DNA from: Microbacterium sp.
GTDB taxonomy: Bacteria > Actinomycetota > Actinomycetes > Actinomycetales > Microbacteriaceae
Length of the DNA: 54,001 nucleotides
Reading direction: 5' to 3'
Assembly (NCBI GenBank): GCA_003524435.1
Contig: DQHP01000089.1
Coordinates: 1 to 54,001 of the forward strand
Below the pieces are notes generated by a model. The model saw only the letters and a list, made by a program, of their open reading frames with translations, did not search any database and was not told the origin of the DNA. How positions within the stretch are numbered: position 1 is the stretch's first letter; each line of letters opens with the position of its first letter. Made by a program: the position numbers and the translations under genes. Below, in pieces: positions 32,971-42,134 of this stretch.

Positions 32971-34380
32971 GTGCTTTCCACTGGAGACTCGCTCGCTCCG
33001 AGTTGGCTCGTTGAGCCTGACGACGTCAATGCTTTGGCGACGGGCGTCTGGCCCGCCTCCGCGACGCGTGAAGACGCCGGTGAAGTAGTCGTCGGCGCGA
33101 TCGCTGCGACCGAACTTGCTCGAACCTACGGCACGCCACTGCTCGTGCTGGACGAAGACGAGGTGCGAGGACGTGCGCGGGCATTTCACGATTCGTTCGC
33201 TGCAGCCGCGGCGGAGCATGGCACCACAGCGCGCGTCTACTACGCAGGTAAGGCCTTCCTGTCCACCGCTGTCGCTCGATGGGTGAGCGAAGAGGGACTC
33301 AACGTCGACGTCTGCACACGCGGCGAGTTGGAGGTCGCGCTCGCCGCAGGTGTCGAGCCCACGCGCATCGGCTTTCACGGAAACAATAAATCCGTTTCCG
33401 AAATTGAGCGGGCAATCGATGTGGGAATTGGCACGATCATCGTCGACAGTGCGATCGAGATCGAGCGGATCGCAGCGATCACCGCGCGCACAGGCAAGGT
33501 GCAACGCGTACTCGTGCGTGTCAACAGCGGCGTGCACGCCGAGACCCACGACTTTCTCGCGACAGCGCACGAGGATCAGAAGTTCGGAATGACCTTCGCG
33601 GAGGCCGAGATCGCCGTCGCTCGGATCAGGGAGTTGCCCGGGCTGGAATTCCTCGGGCTGCACTGCCATATCGGCTCGCAGATCTTCGGGGTTGCGGGGT
33701 TCCGTGAATCTGCGGCGAGAGTGTTGGAACTTCACGAGAAACTGCGGGCAGGCGGCGAGGTTCCTGTGCTGAATCTCGGTGGCGGGTTCGGAATTGCCTA
33801 CACGAGCGTGGATGATCCGACTCCTATTGAGCAGTTGGCCTCAGAGATCGTCACCGCTGTTGCTGACGGTTGTGCTGCCCGCAGCATCCCGTTGCCGATA
33901 CTTGCCTTCGAACCGGGACGCGCCATCGTCGGTACGGCAGGAATCACCCTGTACGAGGTGGGCACAACGAAGAACGTGCACCTGGATTCTGGCGCGAGCC
34001 GACTGTACGTCAGCGTTGACGGTGGCATGAGCGACAACGCACGCCCTGCGCTGTATGGAGCTCAGTTCTCGGCGCGCATCGCTTCTCGGGCGAGCACCGA
34101 GAGTCCGGTACTGGCGCGCGTCGTCGGCAAGCACTGCGAGTCTGGTGACATTGTGGTTGACCACGAGTATCTTCCCGGTGACATCACACCGGGTGACCTT
34201 CTTGCAGTGCCCGCAACCGGTGCATACTGCGTTTCGCTTTCAAGTAACTACAACCATGTCCCTCGGCCTGCGGTCGTTGCGGTCTCAGGCGGCCGTTCGC
34301 GTGTGATCGTGCGCGGCGAGAGCATTGACGACCTGCTGGCACGCGATGCCGGGATCAGCACGATTGAAGGAGCACGATGA
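32971..34380 (+). CDS. lysA: Diaminopimelate decarboxylase
   Basis: 469 residues counted from GTG 32971, the start whose N-terminus fits LysA (WLVEPDDVNALATGVWPA). Upstream in-frame codons have no protein character, and no clear Shine-Dalgarno precedes the GTG. The PLP lysine is K94 in VYYAGKAFLS. HCHIGSQI and GGGFGIAY are cofactor-binding, and EPGRAIVG carries the conserved Arg. The product makes lysine from meso-DAP. The stop overlaps the hom start (ATGA), which couples the lysine and threonine/methionine branches. Confidence 0.93.
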   Translation: MLSTGDSLAPSWLVEPDDVNALATGVWPASATREDAGEVVVGAIAATELARTYGTPLLVLDEDEVRGRARAFHDSFAAAAAEHGTTARVYYAGKAFLSTAVARWVSEEGLNVDVCTRGELEVALAAGVEPTRIGFHGNNKSVSEIERAIDVGIGTIIVDSAIEIERIAAITARTGKVQRVLVRVNSGVHAETHDFLATAHEDQKFGMTFAEAEIAVARIRELPGLEFLGLHCHIGSQIFGVAGFRESAARVLELHEKLRAGGEVPVLNLGGGFGIAYTSVDDPTPIEQLASEIVTAVADGCAARSIPLPILAFEPGRAIVGTAGITLYEVGTTKNVHLDSGASRLYVSVDGGMSDNARPALYGAQFSARIASRASTESPVLARVVGKHCESGDIVVDHEYLPGDITPGDLLAVPATGAYCVSLSSNYNHVPRPAVVAVSGGRSRVIVRGESIDDLLARDAGISTIEGAR

Positions 34381-35684
34381 CGACCGAGTACCGACGACTT
34401 CGGGTGGCACTGCTGGGAGCCGGAGCTGTGGGATCACAAGTAGCTGATCTACTGCTTCGACACAGCGACGAACTGGCCGATCGTGCTGGCGCAGCGCTGG
34501 AGCTTTCTGGCATTGCCGTGCGCGATATTAACGCAAAGCGCGACGTCGACCTGCCTGCTGAGCTCTTCACAACGGATGCGGAGAGCCTGATCGTCGGATC
34601 CGACATCGTGATTGAACTCATGGGCGGGATCGAGCCCGCCCGTAGCAACATGCTGCTTGCGCTGAATTCGGGCGCCGACGTCGTTACGGCCAATAAAGCG
34701 CTGCTTGCGACGCACGGGCCAGAGCTGTTCGAAGCAGCCAACCAGGTCGGTGCATCCGTGCATTATGAAGCCGCCGCTGCGGGAGCAATTCCGATCATTC
34801 GGCCGCTACGCGATTCGCTTGCCGGTGACCGCGTGGTGCGCATCATGGGCATCGTCAATGGCACGACCAACTACATCCTTGATCGTATGGATACCGAGGG
34901 GGCCGACTTCGCCGAGGTCCTCGCCGATGCTCAGCGCCTCGGCTACGCGGAAGCAGATCCGACCGCAGATATCGAAGGCTTTGATGCTGCGCAGAAGGCA
35001 GCGATTCTGGCATCCCTCGCTTTCCACACCACGGTTTCGCTGGATGCTGTCCATCGCGAGGGAATTACGCAGATCACGCCCTCGATGATTGAAGAGGCAC
35101 GCGCCGCCGGTTTTGTCATCAAACTGCTCGCCGTGTGTGAGCGACTTACTGCGGATGGTTCGGAGTCGATCTCCGCTCGGGTTTATCCGGCGCTTGTGCC
35201 ACGCGCGCATCCGTTGGCGACGGTGCACGGCGCCAACAACGCGGTATTCGTTGAGGCCGAAGCCGCAGGATCGCTCATGTTCTACGGTGCGGGCGCTGGC
35301 GGCGTGCAGACGGCATCGGCGGTGTTGGGCGATGTAGTTTCTGCCGCACGCCGGCATGTCGCTGGCGGAGTGGGAGTGGGAGAGTCCACCAGAGCCAATC
35401 TGCCGACCGTTCCGATCGGCCACGTCGTCACTCGATATCAGATCAGTCTTGAGGTGTCTGACCAGGCCGGCGTATTGGCGACGATTGCCAGCATCCTGAG
35501 CGACGGCGGGGTCTCGGTGGCCACAGTTGTGCAGACGATCGAGTCAGAGGATGACCCGACTGCGCGACTCATCATCGGGACGCACCGCGCCACCGAGCAG
35601 GCGCTGAGCGACACCGTCGACCGCCTGGCGGCCAGCGACGTCGTCGACAGCGTGGTCTCAGTGTTGCGTGTGGAAGGCGAGTGA
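34377..35684 (+). CDS. hom: Homoserine dehydrogenase
   Basis: A 435-residue enzyme reducing aspartate semialdehyde to homoserine. GAGAVGSQVADLL is the NAD(P)-binding loop, VTANKALLATHG and IVNGTTNYILD follow, and ADPTADIEGFDAAQK is the catalytic signature. A C-terminal ACT domain (SLEVSDQAGVLATIASIL) is likely the allosteric site for threonine feedback. The ATG overlaps the lysA stop, and the stop overlaps the thrB start. Confidence 0.96.
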   Translation: MTTEYRRLRVALLGAGAVGSQVADLLLRHSDELADRAGAALELSGIAVRDINAKRDVDLPAELFTTDAESLIVGSDIVIELMGGIEPARSNMLLALNSGADVVTANKALLATHGPELFEAANQVGASVHYEAAAAGAIPIIRPLRDSLAGDRVVRIMGIVNGTTNYILDRMDTEGADFAEVLADAQRLGYAEADPTADIEGFDAAQKAAILASLAFHTTVSLDAVHREGITQITPSMIEEARAAGFVIKLLAVCERLTADGSESISARVYPALVPRAHPLATVHGANNAVFVEAEAAGSLMFYGAGAGGVQTASAVLGDVVSAARRHVAGGVGVGESTRANLPTVPIGHVVTRYQISLEVSDQAGVLATIASILSDGGVSVATVVQTIESEDDPTARLIIGTHRATEQALSDTVDRLAASDVVDSVVSVLRVEGE

Positions 35685-36616
35685 TGCCCGAGCTGGGCCG
35701 CACCATCCAAGTGCAGGTACCTGCGACGAGTGCGAACCTCGGCCCGGGATTTGACACACTCGGACTCGCGCTGAGCGTATACGACGAACTGACAGTCACT
35801 GCGCTTGACAGCGACGAACTCGACATTGAGGTGACGGGGACCGGAGCGGATGAGATTGCCCGCGACGAGTCGAACCTCATCGTCCGATCGATCGATCACG
35901 TATACACCGACGTGGGACGAGAGATGCCGGGCTTGCGCCTCATCGCCCACAACGGTGTGCCGCACGGACGCGGTTTGGGCTCATCAGGTGCGGCGGTCGC
36001 CGCGGGAGTCCTGGCAGCCAAGGGGCTTTTGGAAGGCGATGTCAACTTCACCGATGCTGACCTTCTGCGTCTGGCGACAGAGCTTGAGGGACACCCCGAC
36101 AACGTCGCTCCGGCGCTATTTGGGGGCCTCACTATCGCGTGGACGGGGGAGCGCGGTCCTCAGCATAAGAAGTTGATCGTTCACCGAGGTGTCGCACCCC
36201 TCGTGCTGGTTCCGGAACACACAATGTCGACGACGCTTGCGCGTTCGCTGCAACCGCCGCAGGTTTCGCGTGAGGACGCGGTGTTTAACGTCTCGCGTTC
36301 GGCGCTGCTCATCGCCGCCCTGACCCAGAGCCCTGAGCTGCTCTTGGATGCGACCGCCGATCGGCTGCACCAGGACTATCGCGCAGAAGCCATGCCCGAG
36401 ACCCATAGGCTCGTGCAGGCGCTGCGGCAAGCGGGTTTCGCTGCCGTTGTTTCAGGAGCTGGTCCCAGCGTGCTAGTGCTCGCTGACGGACCGGGAAGTC
36501 GCCTCGACGCGCTGGCACTCGCGGAGTCCGTCACAGACACCCCGTGGGAGGCGCTCATGCTCGCAGTCGACGTGCGGGGTGGTACAGTAAGGACTCGAGC
36601 GGAGGGCTCCACGTAA
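35684..36616 (+). CDS. thrB: Homoserine kinase
   Basis: A 310-residue GHMP kinase phosphorylating homoserine. PATSANLGPGFDTLGLAL is the N-terminal signature, GRGLGSSGAAVAAG is the ATP phosphate loop, and VSGAGPSVLVLA is motif 3. ATG 35684 shares a base with the hom stop (TGATG); the GTG three bases before would add one residue. thrC is absent here, so phosphohomoserine must reach the distant thrC product. Confidence 0.95.
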   Translation: MPELGRTIQVQVPATSANLGPGFDTLGLALSVYDELTVTALDSDELDIEVTGTGADEIARDESNLIVRSIDHVYTDVGREMPGLRLIAHNGVPHGRGLGSSGAAVAAGVLAAKGLLEGDVNFTDADLLRLATELEGHPDNVAPALFGGLTIAWTGERGPQHKKLIVHRGVAPLVLVPEHTMSTTLARSLQPPQVSREDAVFNVSRSALLIAALTQSPELLLDATADRLHQDYRAEAMPETHRLVQALRQAGFAAVVSGAGPSVLVLADGPGSRLDALALAESVTDTPWEALMLAVDVRGGTVRTRAEGST

Positions 36617-36666
36617 TTTCGTGAATCTGGCCCCCATCGCAATTCTGCGAGATCCGCACGTCACAC

Positions 36667-36683
36667 CCAGAATCTTATTCTGG
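36667..36683 (+). other. Small perfect hairpin in the rho leader
   Basis: CCAGAAT (36667-36673) and ATTCTGG (36677-36683) form a 7-bp stem with a 3-base loop, about 95 bases before the rho start. No T tract follows. It sits in the 160-base thrB-rho gap, so a leader role in rho control is conceivable but unproven. Confidence 0.4.
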
Positions 36684-36776
36684 CCGGCAGGCACTGAGTG
36701 TCTTCCCGTGCGATCGCGCGCAGCACCCGTTGTGCGCGAGACATGCTCATTTCCCACGACATATAAGGGAGTACTC

Positions 36777-38921
36777 GTGGAGAATTTCTCCGAGACCCAG
36801 AACGACCAGCAGGCTCCGGCCGAAGCAACCACCGTGGCAGCCTCACAGGCAGACGCGGCGGTGAAGGCGCCGGTGCGCAAGCGTGCTCCGCGCCGTGCCA
36901 CTACCGCTTCCGCGGCAGCCAAAGCCGAACAGTCAAGCGCTGATGCGTCGGCAGTTGCCGCCCCTGTAGCGGACGCCGCACCAGCGGCAGACGCTGCGAA
37001 GGCGGCCACGACTGCAGAAGATGCACCGAAAGCAGACGCCCCGAAGGCAAAGGCCCCGCGCCGTAGCCGCGCGAAGAAGGCCGACGCAGAGCCGGCCGTC
37101 GAGACACCAGCCGTAGACAACGCCGCCTCGTCACAGACGGCAGAGAGCGCACCGGCAGAAAATGCATCGGCAGATGCGACTCCTGCGGCAGAGGCCGCAC
37201 CGAAGACGACCGGTCGCGGTCGTGGACGCAAAAAGGCCGAACCGTCCGCGGAAGAGGCAGCGACCCCTGACACTGAGCCCAAGGGTGACTCAGCGGGGGC
37301 AGCGAAGACGAGCAGGCCCGCACATAAGAAGAAGGCCGACGCATCTGACGAAGCGAAGTCTGACGCGGGCAACGACGCGGACTCCGAAAACGCCGACAAC
37401 AACGACAAGTCGAGCAAGAGCGGCAAGCAGAACAACAACGGCAGGTCGAACAACAACGGCAAGTCGAGCAGTAACGGCAACGCCGACAACAATGACAAGT
37501 CGGACAACAATGACAAGTCTGACGACCGCTCCAACGACAACGGTTCTGACTCTGGCGACGGCGAAGAGGGCTCCGGTCGGGGGCGCAACCGCAACCGCAG
37601 CCGCAACCGTGGACGCGGCCAGAACGGCAGCCAGGACAACCAGCAGAACAACTCCGACGATGACAGCAACGGTCGCGGCCGTCAGCGCAATAAGCGCCGC
37701 AGCGGGGGAGCATCCGACGAGTTCGAGACCGAGATCGGCGAGGACGACGTCCTGATCCCGATCGCCGGCATCCTTGATGTGCTCGACAACTACGCGTTCG
37801 TTCGCACCACGGGCTACCTTGCCGGCACGAGCGACGTTTATGTCTCGCTCGGTCAGGTCAAGAAGTACAACCTGCGCAAGGGCGACGCAATTGTGGGCGC
37901 CATCAAGCAGCCCCGCGAGGGCGAGCAGCAGGGGCGCCAGAAGTACAACGCGCTCGTCAAGGTCGACTCGATCAATGGTCTTTCCGTTGATGACGCGGCG
38001 AACCGTGTCGAGTTCGGCAACCTCACCCCGCTCTACCCGCAGGAGCGTCTGCGTCTGGAGACGGCACCCGAGAAACTGACGCAGCGCATCATCGATCTCG
38101 TTGCTCCGATCGGCAAGGGCCAGCGCGGTCTGATCGTTGCGCCGCCCAAGGCGGGCAAGACCATTGTTCTCCAGCAGATCGCGAACGCGATCTCGCAGAA
38201 CAACCCTGAGGTCCACCTCATGGTGGTGCTGGTCGACGAGCGCCCTGAAGAGGTCACCGACATGGAGCGCACGGTCAAGGGCGAGGTCATCGCTTCGACC
38301 TTCGATCGTCCCGCAGAAGACCACACCACCGTTGCAGAACTTGCCATCGAGCGTGCGAAGCGCCTCGTCGAACTCGGCCGCGATGTTGTCGTGTTGCTCG
38401 ATTCGATCACTCGACTCGGCCGTGCGTACAACCTGGCAGCTCCGGCATCCGGTCGGGTTCTCTCGGGTGGCGTCGATGCTTCAGCGCTGTATCCGCCGAA
38501 GCGCTTCTTTGGCGCTGCGCGCAACATCGAAAACGGTGGATCGCTCACGATCCTCGCCACGGCGCTGGTCGAAACCGGCTCCAAGATGGACGAGGTCATC
38601 TTCGAAGAGTTCAAGGGCACCGGTAACAGCGAACTGCGTCTGTCGCGTCAGCTGGCAGACAAGCGCATCTTCCCGGCTGTTGACATCAACGCGTCGTCCA
38701 CTCGACGTGAAGAGATGCTGCTCTCATCCGACGAAGTCAAAATTACGTGGAACCTTCGGCGCGCATTGGCTGGCCGTGACCAGCAGCAGGCACTGGAGAT
38801 CGTTCTCGGCAAGCTGAAGGAGACGAGCTCGAACGTGGAGTTCCTCGTCCAGATGCAGAAGTCGATGCCGGCTCCTGCGACTGGCGGCTCAAGCCACAGC
38901 CACGACAACAACATTCGCTGA
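36777..38921 (+). CDS. rho: Transcription termination factor Rho with long disordered N-terminal insert
   Basis: 714 residues counted from GTG 36777, which has AAGGGAG upstream. The N-terminal third is low complexity: Ala/Lys/Pro-rich repeats up to about 195, then an Asn/Asp/Ser/Lys-rich stretch (about 200-265), then Arg/Asn/Gly. The RNA-binding core starts near DVLIPIAGILDVLDNYAFVRT. Walker A APPKAGKT is at 455-462, followed by VDERPEEVTDME (Walker B region) and the Q/R loops. High-G+C Gram-positives often carry long basic Rho inserts that aid RNA binding. Rho ends untranslated transcripts genome-wide. prfA follows after 24 bases. Confidence 0.96.
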   Translation: MENFSETQNDQQAPAEATTVAASQADAAVKAPVRKRAPRRATTASAAAKAEQSSADASAVAAPVADAAPAADAAKAATTAEDAPKADAPKAKAPRRSRAKKADAEPAVETPAVDNAASSQTAESAPAENASADATPAAEAAPKTTGRGRGRKKAEPSAEEAATPDTEPKGDSAGAAKTSRPAHKKKADASDEAKSDAGNDADSENADNNDKSSKSGKQNNNGRSNNNGKSSSNGNADNNDKSDNNDKSDDRSNDNGSDSGDGEEGSGRGRNRNRSRNRGRGQNGSQDNQQNNSDDDSNGRGRQRNKRRSGGASDEFETEIGEDDVLIPIAGILDVLDNYAFVRTTGYLAGTSDVYVSLGQVKKYNLRKGDAIVGAIKQPREGEQQGRQKYNALVKVDSINGLSVDDAANRVEFGNLTPLYPQERLRLETAPEKLTQRIIDLVAPIGKGQRGLIVAPPKAGKTIVLQQIANAISQNNPEVHLMVVLVDERPEEVTDMERTVKGEVIASTFDRPAEDHTTVAELAIERAKRLVELGRDVVVLLDSITRLGRAYNLAAPASGRVLSGGVDASALYPPKRFFGAARNIENGGSLTILATALVETGSKMDEVIFEEFKGTGNSELRLSRQLADKRIFPAVDINASSTRREEMLLSSDEVKITWNLRRALAGRDQQQALEIVLGKLKETSSNVEFLVQMQKSMPAPATGGSSHSHDNNIR

Positions 38922-38945
38922 TCTGGCGCTGAGCGGAGCAGAGGC

Positions 38946-40028
38946 GTGTTCGAATCGGTTCAAGCACTGATTGAGGAGCATCGCCGGGTGCAGGAGGAAC
39001 TCTCCGACCCGGCGGTGCATGCCGATGCTGCCCGTGCGAAGCGGGTGAACCGTCGCTACGCCGAGCTGAATCGGATTGTCTCCGCGCACACTGCGTGGGT
39101 TGCGGCATCCGCAGATCTTGACGCAGCTCGCGAGTTCGCCAAAGAGGACGAGGCTTTCGCCGAGGAAGTGCCCGGCCTTGAAGAAGGCTTGGCGCAGGCG
39201 CAGGAAAAATTGCGCCGGCTGCTTATTCCTCGTGACCCTGACGACGCTCGTGACGTCATCCTTGAAATTAAGGGCGGTGAGGGCGGCGCCGAGAGCGCGC
39301 TGTTCGCCGCCGATCTGCTGCGCATGTACATCCAATACGCAGCATCCAAAGGCTGGAAAACCGAGCTCCTCGAGCGCAACGAGTCCGACCTTGGCGGGTA
39401 TAAGGATGTGCAGGTCGCGATTAAAGGATCTGCCAGCGATCCTTCGCAGGGAGTCTGGGCGCATCTGAAGTACGAAGGCGGCGTGCACCGCGTGCAGCGA
39501 GTGCCCGCGACTGAGTCCCAGGGGCGCATCCACACCTCAACGACGGGTGTGCTGGTGTTCCCTGAGGTCGACGAACCCGAAGAGGTCGCGATCAGCCAGA
39601 ATGACCTCAAGATTGATGTATACCGCTCTTCAGGCCCAGGCGGCCAGTCTGTGAACACGACAGACTCTGCGGTGCGCATCACGCACGTGCCGACAGGCAT
39701 TGTGGTCTCCATGCAGAACGAAAAATCGCAGCTGCAGAACCGTGAGGCCGGAATGCGCGTGTTGCGGGCACGCCTGCTGGCCAGGCAGCAGGAAGAGCGC
39801 GATGCCATCGCCTCTGATGCGCGCAAGTCGCAAATTCGCGGTATGGATCGCTCTGAGCGCATCCGCACGTACAACTTCCCAGAAAACCGCATCGCCGATC
39901 ATCGCACTGGCTACAAGTCATACAACCTTGACCAGGTGATGGACGGAGCGCTGGAGCCCGTCATCGAAAGCTGTATCTCGGCTGACGAAGAAGCCCGCCT
40001 CGCTGCCATTGGCGGCGACGAGAACTAA
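38946..40028 (+). CDS. prfA: Peptide chain release factor 1
   Basis: A 360-residue RF1 that reads UAA and UAG. The GGQ tripeptide (232-234 in SSGPGGQSVNTTDSAVRITH) contacts the peptidyl centre and is the target of PrmC, encoded about 2 kb downstream. VHRVQRVPATESQGRIHTS lies before it. The GTG start 38946 and length match the family. In mycobacteria rpmE (ribosomal protein L31) lies between rho and prfA; here the 24-base gap leaves no room for it. Confidence 0.96.
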   Translation: MFESVQALIEEHRRVQEELSDPAVHADAARAKRVNRRYAELNRIVSAHTAWVAASADLDAAREFAKEDEAFAEEVPGLEEGLAQAQEKLRRLLIPRDPDDARDVILEIKGGEGGAESALFAADLLRMYIQYAASKGWKTELLERNESDLGGYKDVQVAIKGSASDPSQGVWAHLKYEGGVHRVQRVPATESQGRIHTSTTGVLVFPEVDEPEEVAISQNDLKIDVYRSSGPGGQSVNTTDSAVRITHVPTGIVVSMQNEKSQLQNREAGMRVLRARLLARQQEERDAIASDARKSQIRGMDRSERIRTYNFPENRIADHRTGYKSYNLDQVMDGALEPVIESCISADEEARLAAIGGDEN

Positions 40029-40101
40029 TTCGACGGCTGCTCGTCAATCACGCTCGCGGTGTATCCGAGCTTCGGCGGGTGTTGAGCGCTAGGATCAGGG
40101 C

Positions 40102-40503
40102 GTGATCAGCTTCCTCTTCCGCACGCTCACCTACCTCGCCTCAGCGGCGATCGGACTCATCGTGGCGGACCTGGTTCTCGAAGGCTTCCAGATCCAGTGG
40201 GACAAATGGTGGGGCTTTGTCATCTGCATCGTGATCTTCGCGATCCTGCAGAGCGTCCTCAGCCCCTGGGTCGCGAAACTCGCGGACCGCTATGCGCCGG
40301 TCTTGATGGGCGGCATCGGCATTTTTTCTACGCTCATCGCGCTGGTCGTCGTGGTGCTGCTGCCGATAGGCGGTCTGCGCATCACAGGGGCGGCCGGCTG
40401 GATTATTGGTGCAGTCATCGTGTGGATCGTCACAGCGCTGTGCAGCGTCCTGCTGCCGCTGATCTTTCTCAAACGAAAAGTCAAAGAGCGTCGCTCGAGC
40501 TGA
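40102..40503 (+). CDS. YvlD-like 4-TM membrane protein (phage holin superfamily IV)
   Basis: A 133-residue protein with four membrane helices from GTG 40102. ASAAIGLIVADLVLEGFQI and WWGFVICIVIFAILQSVLSPWVAKL match the YvlD/Phage_holin_4_2 family. Such proteins are common in chromosomes with no phage around, and the function is unknown. It interrupts the usual prfA-prmC adjacency together with cysE and cysK, which face the other way. Confidence 0.7.
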   Translation: MISFLFRTLTYLASAAIGLIVADLVLEGFQIQWDKWWGFVICIVIFAILQSVLSPWVAKLADRYAPVLMGGIGIFSTLIALVVVVLLPIGGLRITGAAGWIIGAVIVWIVTALCSVLLPLIFLKRKVKERRSS

Positions 40504-40507
40504 GTTG

Positions 40508-41080
40508 TCAGATCGAATAGTCTGCGGCGATGCGTAACGCGCTGAAATCGTCAAGACCGCCACGCTTGCGCGCACGTGCGGGCACGCCGACGAGGATGCT
40601 GTCTTCTGGGGCATCCTTCGTGACGACAGCGTTTGCGCCCACGACGGTGTTGCGCCCGATCACGATCGGCCCAAGCAATTTCGAACCAGCGCCAACGACG
40701 ACACCGTTTGAAAGCGTCGGATGCCGTTTACCTGAGGCATCCGGTGTCCGCCCGCCGAGCGTCACGCCGTGATAAAGCATCACGTCGTCGCCGATATCGG
40801 CTGTCTCGCCGATGACGACACCCATGCCGTGATCGATGAAGAAACGTCTGCCGATGCGCGCCCCGGGATGAATTTCAATCCCTGTCACCGTTCGTGCCAG
40901 TTGTGAATTGGCTCGCGCAAGAAAGCGCAGGCCGCGTTTCCAAAGCCGATGCGAGACGCGGTGAGCCCAGATGGCATGCAAACCGGGGTACAGCACGCCG
41001 ACCTCAAAACTGCTGCGGGCAGCGGGATCCCGAAGACGCGCGGCGGCGAGGTCCTCGCGTATTCGAGCGATCATTCCCAT
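40508..41080 (-). CDS. cysE: Serine O-acetyltransferase
   Basis: 190 residues counted from ATG 41080 (GAGGG lies about 11 bases upstream; ATG 41074 is an alternative). The left-handed beta-helix hexapeptide repeats are clear: IHPGARIGRRFFIDHGMGVVIG and ADIGDDVMLYHGVTLGG carry the catalytic His-Asp. It makes O-acetylserine for CysK, encoded seven bases upstream. The two form an operon for cysteine synthesis. Confidence 0.93.
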   Translation of the reverse strand: MGMIARIREDLAAARLRDPAARSSFEVGVLYPGLHAIWAHRVSHRLWKRGLRFLARANSQLARTVTGIEIHPGARIGRRFFIDHGMGVVIGETADIGDDVMLYHGVTLGGRTPDASGKRHPTLSNGVVVGAGSKLLGPIVIGRNTVVGANAVVTKDAPEDSILVGVPARARKRGGLDDFSALRIAADYSI

Positions 41081-41087
41081 GGAAGAA

Positions 41088-42026
41088 TTAACCCTCGCGC
41101 AGGTCCTCGAATAGCGCGGTAGAGATGTAGCGCTCGCCCGTGTCCGGTAGGACGACGACAATCGTCTTTCCGGCGTTCTCGGGGCGGGCCGCGACCTGAA
41201 GTGCCGCAGACAGCGCCGCACCAGAGGACATTCCGACCAGCAGCCCCTCCTTCGAGGCCAAATCGCGCGCTAGACGTAGCGACTCATCGAACTCGACTGC
41301 GATAACCTCATCCAGCACATCGCGGTCGAGCACATCGGGAACGAAGTTCGGTCCGATGCCCTGGATCTTGTGCGGCCCAGGGTGTCCTTCGGTCAGGACG
41401 GGGGAGTCCTTCGGCTCAACGGCGATAACCTGCACGCTGGGCTTCGCTGCTTTCAATGCTTGGCCGGTGCCCGTGACCGTTCCGCCGGTGCCGATTCCAG
41501 CGACGAGGATGTCGACGCCGCCATCGGTGTCGCGCAAAATCTCTTGCGCGGTCGTTTCACGGTGAATCTGGGGGTTGGCTGCGTTCTCGAACTGACGGAT
41601 CCAGACGGCCCCGGGGGTGTCGGCAACGATCTTCTTCGTCGCTTCGATCGCGCCGCTCATGCCGGTGGTGGGGTCCGTGAGGACAATCTCGGCGCCGAAT
41701 GCCTTCAGCAGCACGCGGCGCTCCTTCGACATCGACGCCGGCATCGTGAGGATGACCTTGTATCCGCGGGCTGCGCCCACCATAGCCAGAGCGATGCCGG
41801 TGTTGCCGCTGGTGGACTCGACGATCGTGCCACCCGGCTTCAGCTCGCCAGACGCCTCCGCGGCGTTGACCATCGCGATGCCGATGCGGTCTTTCACACT
41901 CGATGCGGGGTTGAACGACTCGATCTTGGCCAGAACGGTGGCACCTACGCCCTCGGTGACGCGGTTCAGGCGAACCAGCGGAGTGTTGCCGAAAGCGGTG
42001 GTGATGTCGGAATGGATGCCGGACAT
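41088..42026 (-). CDS. cysK: Cysteine synthase A
   Basis: 312 residues counted from ATG 42026. PLP lysine K45 is in SSVKDRIG. The substrate loop reads VESTSGNTGIAL, GIGTGGTVTG binds the PLP phosphate, and the C-terminus (LVGMSSGAALSAAL) matches CysK. The long in-frame upstream extension to 42392 is noise in the prmC-cysK divergent region. With cysE downstream, the operon makes cysteine from serine and sulfide. Confidence 0.95.
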   Translation of the reverse strand: MSGIHSDITTAFGNTPLVRLNRVTEGVGATVLAKIESFNPASSVKDRIGIAMVNAAEASGELKPGGTIVESTSGNTGIALAMVGAARGYKVILTMPASMSKERRVLLKAFGAEIVLTDPTTGMSGAIEATKKIVADTPGAVWIRQFENAANPQIHRETTAQEILRDTDGGVDILVAGIGTGGTVTGTGQALKAAKPSVQVIAVEPKDSPVLTEGHPGPHKIQGIGPNFVPDVLDRDVLDEVIAVEFDESLRLARDLASKEGLLVGMSSGAALSAALQVAARPENAGKTIVVVLPDTGERYISTALFEDLREG

Positions 42027-42134
42027 AGTGGGCCTTTCGTTCGCGGAAGCGTGCACTGCAAGCCTATTCGAGACCTGACTCACACGGGCGCAATGTGACG
42101 GAGGAGAATGCGCCAAACGTCGTACGCTGAGTGA

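Noticed and set aside
36473..37669. Long minus-strand open frame rich in Leu and Ser/Phe, antisense to rho
   Set aside because: It is a shadow of the low-complexity Rho N-terminus with no family motif; the sense frame is clearly rho.
40102..40503. Phage holin indicating a prophage remnant
   Set aside because: Four-TM YvlD-like proteins carry the holin family name without phage context, and neighbours are housekeeping genes.
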